Positions 24,891 to 35,100 of a stretch of 63,699 nucleotides of DNA are shown here, piece by piece. Within the stretch, counting starts at the first letter, position 1, and every line of letters begins with the position of its first letter. Where the stretch lies: NCBI GenBank assembly GCA_948468385.1, contig CAOKHZ010000025.1, positions 1-63,699 of the forward strand, given 5' to 3'. The stretch comes from an uncultured Faecalicatena sp. GTDB taxonomy: Bacteria; Bacillota; Clostridia; Lachnospirales; Lachnospiraceae. The position numbers and the translations under genes were made by a program. The notes below the pieces were generated by a model that had not been told where the DNA came from, searched no databases, and worked only from the letters and a program-made list of their open reading frames with translations.

Positions 24891-25814
24891 CTACTTTCGC
24901 CTCCTTTTTCTCGTCTGCGGCCTTGATTGCGCACCCGCGTCCGCGCCCTCGCCCGCACTCACGCTCACGATGTCCACGGCTTTACCCGCACTCACGCCTT
25001 CGCCCACGCCTTTGTGCTCCCGACGCAGCCTCACGACGACCACCGCCATGATAACGAGCCCTGCCACCAGCATTCCTGCCATGCTCGCCATGAACGTGGT
25101 CTGGTCGCCTGTTTTTACGACCTCTCCGCCTCCCGGCGTGTTCCCGTTCGGGCTTCCCGGCTCACCAGGCGTGCCGCCGTTCGGATTTCCCGAACCGCCT
25201 CCCGGCGTATTGCCTCCTGGTCCGGCCGGCGTACCGATTCCGCCTTGCACCATTTCCGTGGCAAAATCCATCTGTAATCTGGCAAATGTATTCTGATAAT
25301 CATTGACCAGCGTCTCGCCGTCCAAAGCCACCTTCAACTTCACGACACCCTCGTCGCCCTCGCCCATCCGATCAAGATAAAAATAGTCATCAAGCGAAGT
25401 GGTCGCCCCATGAAGCCCAACGCCGTTAATCCTTCCATCGCCGCCAAACTTCTCACTTGAATACAGCGTCGTCGTCTCGCCCGCCGTGTCCGTGTACGTC
25501 AAAAGATAATCATACGCGCCGCCCGCCGCTTCGCCGGCATCCTCCAAGGTGCTTAGCACCTCGTTCTTCATATACCAATCAGCCTGACCGTCGTGGTCAT
25601 TTTTCAAAGTAATGGTAAGCTCGACGGAATCTCCAGGTTGCATCAGGTTAATCTCGTCCGCCATGTTGCCCGACGTGAAATTACTCTCCATCGCCTGACC
25701 GTCAAACCGAACCTGCCATCCTTCGGCGCCCTGCCGATCCTCGGCCATTGCCGTCACGGAGGACGCGACTACCAGAAATGCCGCCAAACCAAAGCCTAAA
25801 ACTCTTTTCCTCAT
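24891..25814 (-). CDS. VKTGD-motif surface protein, locus 2
   Basis: The 307-residue paralogue of 8318-9277 has a conventional signal peptide of about 25 residues (ending VTAMAED). It has the same folded domain (GWQVRFDGQAMESNFTSGN), a Gly/Pro/Asn-rich linker (GGNTPGGGSGNPNGG), VVKTGDQTT, a membrane helix and a long charged tail (GEGADAGAQSRPQ). The motif is conserved between the loci, which supports a functional role as a sorting or anchoring signal despite the missing Leu-Pro. Confidence 0.7.
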   Translation of the reverse strand: MRKRVLGFGLAAFLVVASSVTAMAEDRQGAEGWQVRFDGQAMESNFTSGNMADEINLMQPGDSVELTITLKNDHDGQADWYMKNEVLSTLEDAGEAAGGAYDYLLTYTDTAGETTTLYSSEKFGGDGRINGVGLHGATTSLDDYFYLDRMGEGDEGVVKLKVALDGETLVNDYQNTFARLQMDFATEMVQGGIGTPAGPGGNTPGGGSGNPNGGTPGEPGSPNGNTPGGGEVVKTGDQTTFMASMAGMLVAGLVIMAVVVVRLRREHKGVGEGVSAGKAVDIVSVSAGEGADAGAQSRPQTRKRRRK

Positions 25815-25829
25815 CCTATCGCCGCCCCC

Positions 25830-26591
25830 TTACAAAATTCCAAGCGCGGACGCGTCCACGCCCCACGCGCTCTTAATTGCGTCCTGCGCATTGTGCGTCT
25901 GCACTGCGTCCACCTCTACGTCCACATGGAACTCCACACCATCATATTTGTAAGTGGTAGTAATCGTGTTTCCCTTCGTCTCCACTTTCGCCTCGGTGGC
26001 CACCCGTCCGTCTATGCGAATGGAGTCCACGAAAGCCGCCGACTCGGCACCGGATGGTAAAATCCCCTTGTAATAAAGCTCCACGCATTCCTTACCGCTC
26101 ACGCCGGCATCGTCCGGGTTCTTCACCCATTGCCCTTCGTTTACGAAGTTTAGGTCAATCAAATCCGGCGACAATGTCGTCACTTTCTTCCCGTCCTTCA
26201 TCCAATACCGATAAATTCGCACCCGCACGTACTCGTCGATGCTTCCGCTGTTTCTGACGGTCAAATTTTCCTCATACGTTTTGTTAAGAGCCAGCTTTTC
26301 ACCTTCGCCCAACATGTTTTTAAGCAACGCGCCGCTCGTGAAACCGTCCTCCTGGTTGGTTTTGACTTGCCACTCGCTGTTGTCATAGTCACGGCTGCTA
26401 ACCACCTCTCCATTTTCCACCAGGCTTACGCCAATCTGGGAAACCGTAATTTCCGCCGTGTAGTTTTCACTATAATACGTCAGCGCCGCGCGCGTGCTCC
26501 CAATGCCACTTCCCAATAACAGCACCGCCGCCAACGCCATCAAGCCATACGTCACGTACCTGCTTTTGGAGGCCTTCCTTTTCTTTCTCAT
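25830..26591 (-). CDS. TasA-like fibre protein with SipW-type signal peptide, locus 2
   Basis: 253 residues, very similar to 9294-10064 over the whole chain: SipW-type signal (GSGIGSTRAALTYYSENY), beta domain with LTVRNSGSIDEYVRVRIYRYW, FVDSIRIDGRVATEAKVETK, and the identical tail KSAWGVDASALGIL. Strong conservation contrasts with the diverged pilins and tips, pointing to a structural core component. The start overlaps the previous gene's stop by 4 bases. Confidence 0.8.
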   Translation of the reverse strand: MRKKRKASKSRYVTYGLMALAAVLLLGSGIGSTRAALTYYSENYTAEITVSQIGVSLVENGEVVSSRDYDNSEWQVKTNQEDGFTSGALLKNMLGEGEKLALNKTYEENLTVRNSGSIDEYVRVRIYRYWMKDGKKVTTLSPDLIDLNFVNEGQWVKNPDDAGVSGKECVELYYKGILPSGAESAAFVDSIRIDGRVATEAKVETKGNTITTTYKYDGVEFHVDVEVDAVQTHNAQDAIKSAWGVDASALGIL

Positions 26592-27205
26592 GCGATTTCA
26601 GCCCCCTCTCCTGCCGCGTTCACTTGATAATCCAGACCCTTCGTCCGTTCTTCGAACGTACTCGCGCCATAAAAATCCATCTGCCCCGTCATGCGCGACT
26701 GGTAATCCGAATATGTCGTCGTCCAATCCGCCACGGCGTTCCCCGACGCGTCATACACGACCGGGGTACATTCCTGAATGACCACCACGTTGAAATTGTC
26801 CTTGTCAAATCCTTCCGGCAGGACAATCTGTGCGTCCAACACCGTGGTCGTCGCCCCTGCCGCGAGTATCGGACGATAGTACCAATAATCATCCTCGCCC
26901 TGATACCAGTTCGAACCGCCGTCGGCCTGCGTATAATTGATGGCAAGTTCGCCGCCGCAAAACACCTTTACCCTGACAAAGCAATCATTTGTCGCCGAAG
27001 CATTTTCAAGAGAAATGTGCTTCGTCATGTTGCTTACCTCCTCGTGAATCTCCGTCTCGGCTCCCAGGCTCACGACCTGGCTGCCGCCCGCGGACACATA
27101 AGTGGTAAAATACGCCGTGGCACCCTCTATCGTCAACGCCGCCGTCATGCCAAGGGCCGCGGCCGACATCACGGCCAATTTGCCAAACTTCTTAAAATCC
27201 TTCAT
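26588..27205 (-). CDS. SipW-dependent secreted protein (TasA/TapA-like partner), locus 2
   Basis: 205 residues. Signal segment LAVMSAAALGMTAALTIEGATAYFT, then the same beta domain as 10064-10606 (VNDCF/TNDCFVRVKVF, YWYYRPILAAGATTTVLDAQI). A C-terminal extension of about 25 residues (MTGQMDFYGASTFEERTKGLDY) is absent from the locus 1 copy, as if that one was trimmed. Start ATG 27205 with AAGGAGCGG upstream. Confidence 0.75.
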   Translation of the reverse strand: MKDFKKFGKLAVMSAAALGMTAALTIEGATAYFTTYVSAGGSQVVSLGAETEIHEEVSNMTKHISLENASATNDCFVRVKVFCGGELAINYTQADGGSNWYQGEDDYWYYRPILAAGATTTVLDAQIVLPEGFDKDNFNVVVIQECTPVVYDASGNAVADWTTTYSDYQSRMTGQMDFYGASTFEERTKGLDYQVNAAGEGAEIA

Positions 27206-27223
27206 CCTTGCCGCCGCTCCTTC

Positions 27224-28267
27224 CTATTGTACCGGATTCGTGGGATTCTCCCAGTTCCACCCGTTCTCGCCGTCCGATTCAAAATGATTCGTCACGCCAT
27301 AGCCGCCGCGATTGCCGCCCCCGTACTGGTTCGTGAACGTCACCGCCGCCGAAGACAAAGCTTCCGGCGTTCCCGCCGTGGCCTCTACTCCCTCGTCCGA
27401 CACGATTAACACCGTCTCCGCGTCCGCGCCGACCGTCGTATAACTGGCACCGGAATAAATTTCCGTCACCGTCACGTTAAGTCCCGCCGGGATCCTGTCG
27501 AGCGTCACCGTCTCGGTTCCCGCTCCCGCGTGCGTACTGCTAATCACGTTGCTATATACCACGTTGCCATCCTCGTCGCGCCCCTCGACCTCAAACACGA
27601 ACGTGGCGCGCCCGAGCGACTCATTATAATTTAACAGCCTCTTGGTAATTTCAAGCCGTCCATATTGTTGCTCGGCTTCGGCTTTCAGCCCGATTTCCGT
27701 CTCATAATCCCAATCGTCGCTTCCCACGCCTGTCGTCGTGTACGCGCTGCTCGGCAATGCCGTCAAATAAGGAGTGAATACGTACTTCACGGTATAATCC
27801 GGATTGAACGTCTCCTGAGGCACCACGAGGTACATTCCCGTCTCCAGATTATCAAACGTGGCCTCCGCCACGCCGACACTTCCTTCTTCCAGTGAAATGT
27901 CAACGTTTCCAACCGCCTCGGCATTTTCCACGAAAGAATACGCCTCACTTGCCAGACCCATCCATTCATCCGCCGTGGTCGCGTTGCCAATCCCGCTAAA
28001 ATCCATCCCGGAAAACTCGCCGATCGGCGTAAACTCGCCCGTCGCGTCCACGTCCGCCACCTTGTACAGCGACACAGGAATGCTCATCTGATTGAAATCC
28101 TCCTGGAAATCGTTTCCCGCCACGGACACCGTGATGCTGCAATCCGTCTTTGCCGTGTCAATCGCGATTGCCGCCCTCGACTGCATCCGAACCAGACATG
28201 GCAACGCCAACAAGGCAAACGCCAGTGCCAACACATATCTCTTTTTTAAACGCTCTCTCATTTTCAA
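27224..28267 (-). CDS. Pilin-like secreted protein, FctA/FctB-type isopeptide domain, locus 2
   Basis: 347 residues, paralogue of 10708-11787. Signal peptide, N-domain with SIPVSLYKVADVDATGEF and GMYLVVPQETF, then the isopeptide-type domain (LEITKRLLNYNESLGRATFVFEVEG). The tail YGVTNHFESDGENGWNWENPTN is shared with locus 1. No LPxTG and no membrane helix. The conserved aromatic tail may be an attachment or docking segment. The start is either TTG 28267 after GGAGGTG or the ATG two codons later. Confidence 0.75.
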   Translation of the reverse strand: MKMRERLKKRYVLALAFALLALPCLVRMQSRAAIAIDTAKTDCSITVSVAGNDFQEDFNQMSIPVSLYKVADVDATGEFTPIGEFSGMDFSGIGNATTADEWMGLASEAYSFVENAEAVGNVDISLEEGSVGVAEATFDNLETGMYLVVPQETFNPDYTVKYVFTPYLTALPSSAYTTTGVGSDDWDYETEIGLKAEAEQQYGRLEITKRLLNYNESLGRATFVFEVEGRDEDGNVVYSNVISSTHAGAGTETVTLDRIPAGLNVTVTEIYSGASYTTVGADAETVLIVSDEGVEATAGTPEALSSAAVTFTNQYGGGNRGGYGVTNHFESDGENGWNWENPTNPVQ

Positions 28268-28283
28268 CGTCTACACCTCCGAT

Positions 28284-29165
28284 TCATTTCTTCTTCCCCG
28301 TACCCGTGACTCGCCTCCGTGAAAAATAACTTCTCATAATCAATATCACAAGGCTCGTCACGCCAAGGCCGAGCAGCAAATACAACATATAATAATTCTG
28401 AATGGCCTGCACCATGGACTCAACCGGCGTGCTCTCAAGTTCCCCGTCATAAGGAACCCGATGCCCGCGCACCAGCAGGCGGTGACTGTTCACCCCGTAG
28501 GGCGTACATGTGAACAATGTCACGTAATCCTGCCCCGGCTCGACCTGCAAGGCCTCCTCCAACGCGTCGAAGTCATCCTTGTCAATCATCGGAATCACCC
28601 GGTCGACTTCGTACGCCATATCCTCGTCTAAAATGTGTAAATAGAACCGATCACCACGCTCAAGCTGGTCAATGTCGGTAAATAGCTTCGCACTGGGAAG
28701 TCCCCGATGCGCCGACAAGACGCTGTGGTTTCCCTCGCCTCCCACCGGAAGCTTCGTCCCGTTCAAATGCCCGACTCCTGTCTGGAGCACGTCATCGTCC
28801 GTCCCATGGTAAATCGCCAACTTGATGTTGATTTTCGGTATTGTTAGATAGCCCATGACGCCGTCCCCGGCCACGTTGAGTAACTGCCAATACTCCGTTT
28901 CCTTGACATCGTCCGCCTTGTCAATGCCAAACACGTCCGTCAAAAGACTGTTTCGCTCAAACGTCTGATTGTAACCCCTGGCCGCCGCCCACGCCTCGTC
29001 AAAGTTTTCCTCGGTCATCTGGCTTACGACCTCGTCATAATTGGAGATAAGCTGTGACTGACGGTACGTGTTCCATTGGTCGGCAACGGTGGGATAAATC
29101 AAAATGCCGAAACCGACCACAAACAGTAGGGCAAAGAGAATCGTGGGTAATTTCTTCCTCATCAC
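28284..29165 (-). CDS. Class C (pilin-polymerising) sortase, second of the pair, locus 2
   Basis: 293 residues, paralogue of 11870-12730 with the same membrane helices, His in LSAHRGLPSAKLFTDI, Cys in TLFTCTPYG and Arg in NSHRLLVRGHR. It overlaps the upstream sortase by 4 bases. The C-terminal tail is basic and slightly longer (SRRRVTGTGKKK). Confidence 0.9.
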   Translation of the reverse strand: MMRKKLPTILFALLFVVGFGILIYPTVADQWNTYRQSQLISNYDEVVSQMTEENFDEAWAAARGYNQTFERNSLLTDVFGIDKADDVKETEYWQLLNVAGDGVMGYLTIPKINIKLAIYHGTDDDVLQTGVGHLNGTKLPVGGEGNHSVLSAHRGLPSAKLFTDIDQLERGDRFYLHILDEDMAYEVDRVIPMIDKDDFDALEEALQVEPGQDYVTLFTCTPYGVNSHRLLVRGHRVPYDGELESTPVESMVQAIQNYYMLYLLLGLGVTSLVILIMRSYFSRRRVTGTGKKK

Positions 29166-30211
29166 GCGTCCCCCCGTGACTTTCCGACATCCCGCCCGAC
29201 TGGCGGCTCCCCCTCGGCCGGACTGGTTTCTAAGCCAATTTCTGGATTGGTGCCTTGCCCGGCTTGTGCGTCCTCCACGCTTCGCGCCTCACCGCCTTGT
29301 TCGGCCTGCTTACCCTCCGCACCTTGCGCCTCGACGCTTTGCCCGGCTTGCGCCCTCCGCGCCGCCATTCGCATTTTCCGATCTTGTTTATATAGCAAGA
29401 AGCAAAATGCTGCCGTGACCGCCAATCCAACGACCACCCATAGCAAATAATTCGTATGAAGGCTCATGTCACTCAAAGGAATACTTTCGTCCAAAACTTG
29501 CTCAGGGTCGTACGGAACCCGATGCCCCCGAACCAAAAGCCGCTGGCTGTTCACCCCATATGGCGTACAAGTAAGGAGCGTCACCAAATCCATTCCGTCT
29601 TCGACCGCCAATGTATCCGTTTCCTCCGGCTCGACCACCGAAATCTTATCCACCTCGTAACAAAGCGTGTCATCCAAAACGTGCAAAAGGAAATGATCGC
29701 CCTCTTTCATCTTATCCAAATCCGTAAACAATGACGCGCTCGGCAATCCCCTATGGGCGGATATCACGCAATGGGTACTCTCCCCGCCTACCGGAAGCGA
29801 ACTTCCTTCCAAATGCCCCGCCGCCTTTTCCAAAACTTCCTCGTCCGTCGTGTGAAAGACGGGAAGCGTAATCTTAATCTTGGGAATCTCAATCGTACCC
29901 ATGATGCCATCCCCACCAATATTCAGGCAGGACATGTACGTTTCGTCCTCCCCGGAGGCACTCGCGACGGCAAACGAATCGGGAAGGATACTGGGAAGAA
30001 GTGCGTTATTGTAAGCAAATGCCTGATTCCGCTCCATCTCGTAATCCACCGTGCCCTGGGATTCCAACTCGGCCACCGTCTGCTCGTAATCGCTAATCAA
30101 CTGGCCTTGCCTATAGTTGTTCCATTGATTGGCCACGAGCGGATACAGCAGCAAGGACAATCCGGCTAAAAATAAAATCATTATGAAAATTTTACTCGTT
30201 TTCTTACTCAT
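29162..30211 (-). CDS. Class C (pilin-polymerising) sortase, first of the pair, locus 2
   Basis: 349 residues, paralogue of 12727-13686. His in ISAHRGLPSASLFTDLDKM, Cys in TLLTCTPYG, Arg in NSQRLLVRGHRVPY (Gln replaces His before the Arg). Two membrane helices. The cytosolic tail is longer here (about 75 residues) and carries Ala/Gln/Gly/Glu repeats such as QAGQSVEAQGAEGKQAEQGG. The ATG follows AAGGAGAG. Confidence 0.9.
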   Translation of the reverse strand: MSKKTSKIFIMILFLAGLSLLLYPLVANQWNNYRQGQLISDYEQTVAELESQGTVDYEMERNQAFAYNNALLPSILPDSFAVASASGEDETYMSCLNIGGDGIMGTIEIPKIKITLPVFHTTDEEVLEKAAGHLEGSSLPVGGESTHCVISAHRGLPSASLFTDLDKMKEGDHFLLHVLDDTLCYEVDKISVVEPEETDTLAVEDGMDLVTLLTCTPYGVNSQRLLVRGHRVPYDPEQVLDESIPLSDMSLHTNYLLWVVVGLAVTAAFCFLLYKQDRKMRMAARRAQAGQSVEAQGAEGKQAEQGGEARSVEDAQAGQGTNPEIGLETSPAEGEPPVGRDVGKSRGDA

Positions 30212-30327
30212 CCGGACTCTCCTTGTAGTTGTATCCTCGTCTTTCTTGTTGGTTCTCTCTAGTGAACGTGCCCGTTTTGTCCCATTGGCCTTACCCTGGT
30301 ATACGCACCCGTCTCGCCTTGTCGGCT

Positions 30328-30354
30328 CTCCCGGGACACCCCGCCCCGGGAGAA
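30328..30354. promoter_or_regulatory. GC-rich stem-loop between backbone pilin and sortases, locus 2
   Basis: TCTCCCGGG (30328-30336) pairs with CCCGGGAGA (30346-30354). On the coding (minus) strand no U-run follows, so it is not a standard terminator; an mRNA processing or stability element is more likely. It sits in the same interval (250 bases) as the stem-loop of locus 1 but has a different sequence. Confidence 0.5.
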
Positions 30355-30461
30355 AAATTCATGTACTTTTCAAGTTTGTTTTCAGCTCGCCATCTCGTTG
30401 GCATTCCCCAATCATTTAAGCGAACCGTGACCCTTTTCCTCTTGTATGTCGTAAGCCCTGA

Positions 30462-32036
30462 TTATTTGGCAGATTTTCTGCGGCTGGCGAAGAACAATCC
30501 TGCTGCAATAATCATGATGGCACATCCGCCAATGGTGAAGATGGTCGTACCAATACCACCAGTGGACGGAAGACCAGAAAGCTTGGTGTTCGGAATGGCA
30601 AAATGACTATCATTTACCGCCATGTCTTGTGCCACAGTAAATTCTGCCGTCGTAGTCTCCGTTTCACCCTCTGCAGTCTTCTTCCCATTAATCGTAATGC
30701 TCCAAGATTCCAAAGCATCTTTTGCGGCATTCATATTTGCCTCAATCACAATCTCATATTTGTTTGGATTGATAGAATAACCGTCTGGAGCCTTTGTCTC
30801 TTCTATATAGTACGTTCCTGCCGCCAAACCTTTAATATACAACTTACCATCTGGATCAGAAATTACTTTTCCTCCTGGTAGGGCAGGATTAGTCGTGTAA
30901 GCCGTTCCGTCTGCATTGGTAATCGTGAATTCTGCTCCTCCCAATCCATTTGCATCATCCCCTACACCAATTTTTTGCAACAAATTCGGTGCAAGATTAC
31001 CACTGATGTCAAAAGTGTAAGTCTTTGTCGTAGAGTCATCACTATCATCTGACCCTTCCTTTGTGGAATCCTTCGTGTAATTCAAAACAGCGTTATTCGT
31101 CTTAGGATCTTGATTTATAAGAGCATCATTCGTAACCTCGGCCTTATACGTAATACGCAATGCCTGGCCCTGGTAATCTTTTAACGTGTAATTCTTTGTA
31201 CCATCAGAATTCGTTTTCACAAAATCAACATTCACTGTATTGTCAGCAGGCGTATGCGTATACAAACTTGCATCCAAATCCACCCAATCAGAGCTACCAT
31301 TTTTAACTTGTACTCTAATGCTATCGGGTACATATTCAAGTCCCTTCAGAGTATCGGCTACATTAAATACCGGCTCCGCCCCGCCATAATACGGAATGCT
31401 AGGTACAGAAATTTCGAAATCAAGCTTATCGCCAATATTGGCCGTATTTGCTGCCCCACCATTAACCTTCTTCTCAATTGTTGGTGTGTTCGTAACCTTT
31501 ATCCAAGCATTTCCATCTGCTACTGCCGCAACGTCTACACTACCATCAACAACATAGCTTCCATTATCACTCTTATACTTAACAGAAACCACTACCGGAC
31601 TATAGATTTTCTCTTCCGCATTTTTAACAACTACCAAATAGGAACCAACGGCAACATTATTTGCAACATAATCATCACCCACCGGTGACATTGTTGCTCC
31701 AGTCGTTCCAGAAACCATTGCTTGAATCTGTCCTAACTGTGATTCCGTAAAAGTAATCTCACCATCAACTTCCGTAAGGCTTGGAATAATGTTTTTATAG
31801 GCATCAACTACTTCATACTTTGTGAATTTGCCAGTAGTCGCGTCATATTTCGCCTCAACAATCTGGTAATATTGCACTGATATGCCATCTTCTTTCGTAA
31901 TTCCGCTTACCGTAATAGTACCCTTGTCGTCAGCCGTATTCGCAGCCGCTTTCTCTGCCGCGAACGTCGTCAATGACATTCCCAGTACCATTGCGAGTGA
32001 TAACATCACTGCAAAAATCTTTTTAAATTTTTTCAT
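30462..32036 (-). CDS. Major backbone pilin with LPSTG sorting signal, locus 2
   Basis: 524 residues. Signal peptide almost identical to the locus 1 pilin (MKKFKKIFAVMLSLAMVLGM). N-domain (YYQIVEAKYDATTGKFTKY, SYLVVVKNAEEKIYSPVVVS), fimbrial isopeptide domain (IEKKVNGGAANTANIGDKLDFEIS), and a SpaA/Cna-B module (GLGGAEFTITNADG ... YYIEETKAPDGYSINP) with the E-box Glu. The C-terminus is LPSTGGIGTTIF, membrane helix and SRRKSAK. It shares its ends with 13902-15563 while the body is quite different, which suggests antigenic divergence after duplication. Confidence 0.9.
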   Translation of the reverse strand: MKKFKKIFAVMLSLAMVLGMSLTTFAAEKAAANTADDKGTITVSGITKEDGISVQYYQIVEAKYDATTGKFTKYEVVDAYKNIIPSLTEVDGEITFTESQLGQIQAMVSGTTGATMSPVGDDYVANNVAVGSYLVVVKNAEEKIYSPVVVSVKYKSDNGSYVVDGSVDVAAVADGNAWIKVTNTPTIEKKVNGGAANTANIGDKLDFEISVPSIPYYGGAEPVFNVADTLKGLEYVPDSIRVQVKNGSSDWVDLDASLYTHTPADNTVNVDFVKTNSDGTKNYTLKDYQGQALRITYKAEVTNDALINQDPKTNNAVLNYTKDSTKEGSDDSDDSTTKTYTFDISGNLAPNLLQKIGVGDDANGLGGAEFTITNADGTAYTTNPALPGGKVISDPDGKLYIKGLAAGTYYIEETKAPDGYSINPNKYEIVIEANMNAAKDALESWSITINGKKTAEGETETTTAEFTVAQDMAVNDSHFAIPNTKLSGLPSTGGIGTTIFTIGGCAIMIIAAGLFFASRRKSAK

Positions 32037-32162
32037 CTTTCTTCTCCTTTTCCTTTTTTGATTTTGACACTTTATTTACATGTGTCTGTCACAGAGTTTC
32101 CGATGCTTATCTTGCATCCTCTTCTGCGCGGTGCAGGGACCGCCAAAAAGTAGTTTCATTCT

Positions 32163-35100
32163 CTAACTTCTCAGCACCTCCCTACGTTTATTTCTATATG
32201 TTATCAGTGCCGCGGCCGCCATTAGCAGCACGCCACCGAACATATACAAGTAAATACCCGCGCCTCCCGTACTTGGGAGTTCATAAAACTCCACGTCATT
32301 CTTGACAAGGATGGTGTATTTGTAATTCGCCTGATCCAATGTGACATTTATATGGCTACCCTCACTTGGATTCGAAATAGGTTCTAACTTTCCACCCTTA
32401 AACGTCAGTGTCATCGTTTCCGTGGTCGCAACATACCCTCCAGGTGCGCTCGTTTCTGACAAGATGTATTCTCCATCCAACTTAGTCTCATCCATCCCAT
32501 CCGCCCATGTCCACTCGACAATACCATCCTCTTCTCGAGAAGTACCCGTTGCCACCGTTTCCTCACCCTTTTTCAGTGCAAACACCGCACCGTCAACCTT
32601 CTTTGTGGGATCACTCGAGCTACATTTCACCACTTCCCACGCATAGTTGATATTTTGGCTATAAGCATTCGTAAAGCGTAATCCTCTACTAACATTTTCA
32701 CTTACGTCAACCGTTCCCATTGTCCCGACAGTTGACTGGCCATCGTCCGATACCGTTTCCTCTTTTGAAGTAATTACCGTCACGCTAGTATCCAACTGAT
32801 AGGAATCCATATCCGCATTCTTTTCCGTAACGGAAATCGTGTAAGTGTTTTCTCCTATCTCAATGTTGTCAAACGTCGCTATGCCAAACCAACTTCCGTC
32901 GAAACCACTTTTCTCCCACTTCATTCTTTCATCGGTTGCTTTTAATGTTGCTGGTATTTCAGCTATATCGATTGGTTTGCCTGATGATTTATCTATCATT
33001 GTAATTTCAAACTCCAATTTTGTTTTCAACTGCTCTACAGCTGCATCATCTAGTCCTACAATCGTTTTATTAATGCGGAAGCTAAATTTTCCCTTTTCGG
33101 GTGCCGGCAAGTACTGACTAAAATGAACATCATCAATAAAATTTCCCATTGTCGGAGTATACTCTTCTGCCGACACAAAGAAGAATCTGTTCAAATTGTA
33201 CTCCGGCATATAATCTCCAGTATGTGTCACCCACTCTCTTGGTCCCGCCACGTAATCCTGTACATATACGTCTGGATAAAGCAAGTTACCATTGGCATCA
33301 ACATCATTTTTATGCCTCTTTAACCATTCCACCTCAGTTAACGTATCAATTTCAACAGTATAATCATTAGATGCCCTCTCATTACTAGGAATCCCCTTCT
33401 CGGCAACCCATGTGGGAACAATAAGCAGATACATGTGATCTTTCGCATTGTTACTCATAGGGCGCGCCCTATGGGCGAAAGAGTAATGTAACACCGTTCC
33501 CCTTATAGAAAGCACATCCTGATAAAGTGCCCCTACTCCTTCTGCATTTAGCTCAGCAAACTGCTCTCCTTCATCGGCATGGACAGTAGTCCATCCAGAA
33601 TCCCTACCATAATATTGACTATTGATATAACCATTTCTTGACCAAGCTATTTCAATTTCCCCTGCCACTGAAGTGGTTTTCCAACCCTCAATTTCATTTT
33701 GGTTTTTTTGCATATACGGTGGATCAGATGCATTTTTATTCTCTACAACTGGCTTCTCAAAACTACCATTCTGCACTTCGCTATAGTATGTTATTTCAAA
33801 TGGCTTTGATATAGCAACCGGCTCTTCCCCAATCCACAATTCTACCTTATACGTTACTGTTCTTTGTGTATCATTTAAGGCTCCGCCATCCAATGCCACA
33901 TTCACCCATCCGCCTCTTTCATTGGCATTTTCGGCAATATTTTCATCGACAGTTTCATCAACATTATATTGACCATTATCATACTGCTTTGGCTTACTTT
34001 GCACAAACTCACCATTATTTACACTTTTAAGCCATACATATTTAATCGCTTTGCCATCTTCTCGAGCCTGCTCATATATCTCCTGCAAATCTTCCGGCAA
34101 ATTCAAGCTCGCTTCCAGCCTCCCCTCTTTCATAATATTGTCAACAATATTTATTCCCAAAGTGCCAGTCTCGGGAGCCTCAAATACCACATGTAAACAA
34201 TAATTGTCGCCAAATTCAAAATAAGATATTACTTGCGCTTCACTACCATCTGACGCGTAAAAATGATATGAACCTTCTTTGGCCTCAACCTTTCTGACCT
34301 CATCCCCTGACCACTCTTCCTCACTATTTCTTAATCCAAGTTGTATCTCTTGTGGCGTATACGTAATACCATTTTTTGTAATCTCCGCTACCCCTATCAA
34401 ATCCCATAAGTCCCATTCTTTACCTTCTTGAAACGCAAGAGAAACGTCCTCCTCCAGTAGTTCCAAACCCTCTATTACGTTTCCATTCTGATCCACACAC
34501 TCAACCGACAAAGTTCCAAATGGGTAGCCGCCAAGTTGCCAACTAATCACAAACGTCGAAAAGCTCCCCGTCACCAGTTCCACTTTCTCCACCGCGACTT
34601 CTTCCTCTTTCGTCGTTATCGTGGTCGCCGCCTTTTCGGTCAAATCTTCCACCACGACCCCGTCCTCGGCGGTCGCGTCTTCTTTCAAGTGGTTCACGGC
34701 CACGGTCGCGTTTTCCGACACGCCCTCCGGCTTCACGGCCTCGTTGAAGTCCATCGTCACCTTTACCGGTCCGTTTGGCTCCACTTCCACGCCGTCCACC
34801 AGGAAACTGATGTCATACGCGAGAAATCCTTCCAGCGTCGTGTTATTTTTCTTGCTTTCCTCCAACAGTTTCTTGGCCGTAAGTTCGTATTGGTCGTTGA
34901 TTTCCCGAGCATCGACCACCTCTTCGTCGTTCAAGTCCGCCGTCGTCATGACCGGCTCTATCTTCTTGACGGACAATTCAGCTCCCTCAGGAATGGTACC
35001 TGCGCCCGCCGCCACATGGATGGTTCCCATGTCGTCTTCGTAGGATGCCTCGTATGCCGGAGATTTCTCCAGTTCTTCCACCACGGCGGCCGGAATCTCT

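Noticed and set aside
30328-30354. Stem-loop as an intrinsic terminator of the locus 2 shaft pilin
   Set aside because: On the coding strand the T-run precedes the stem rather than following it; kept only as a structural element.
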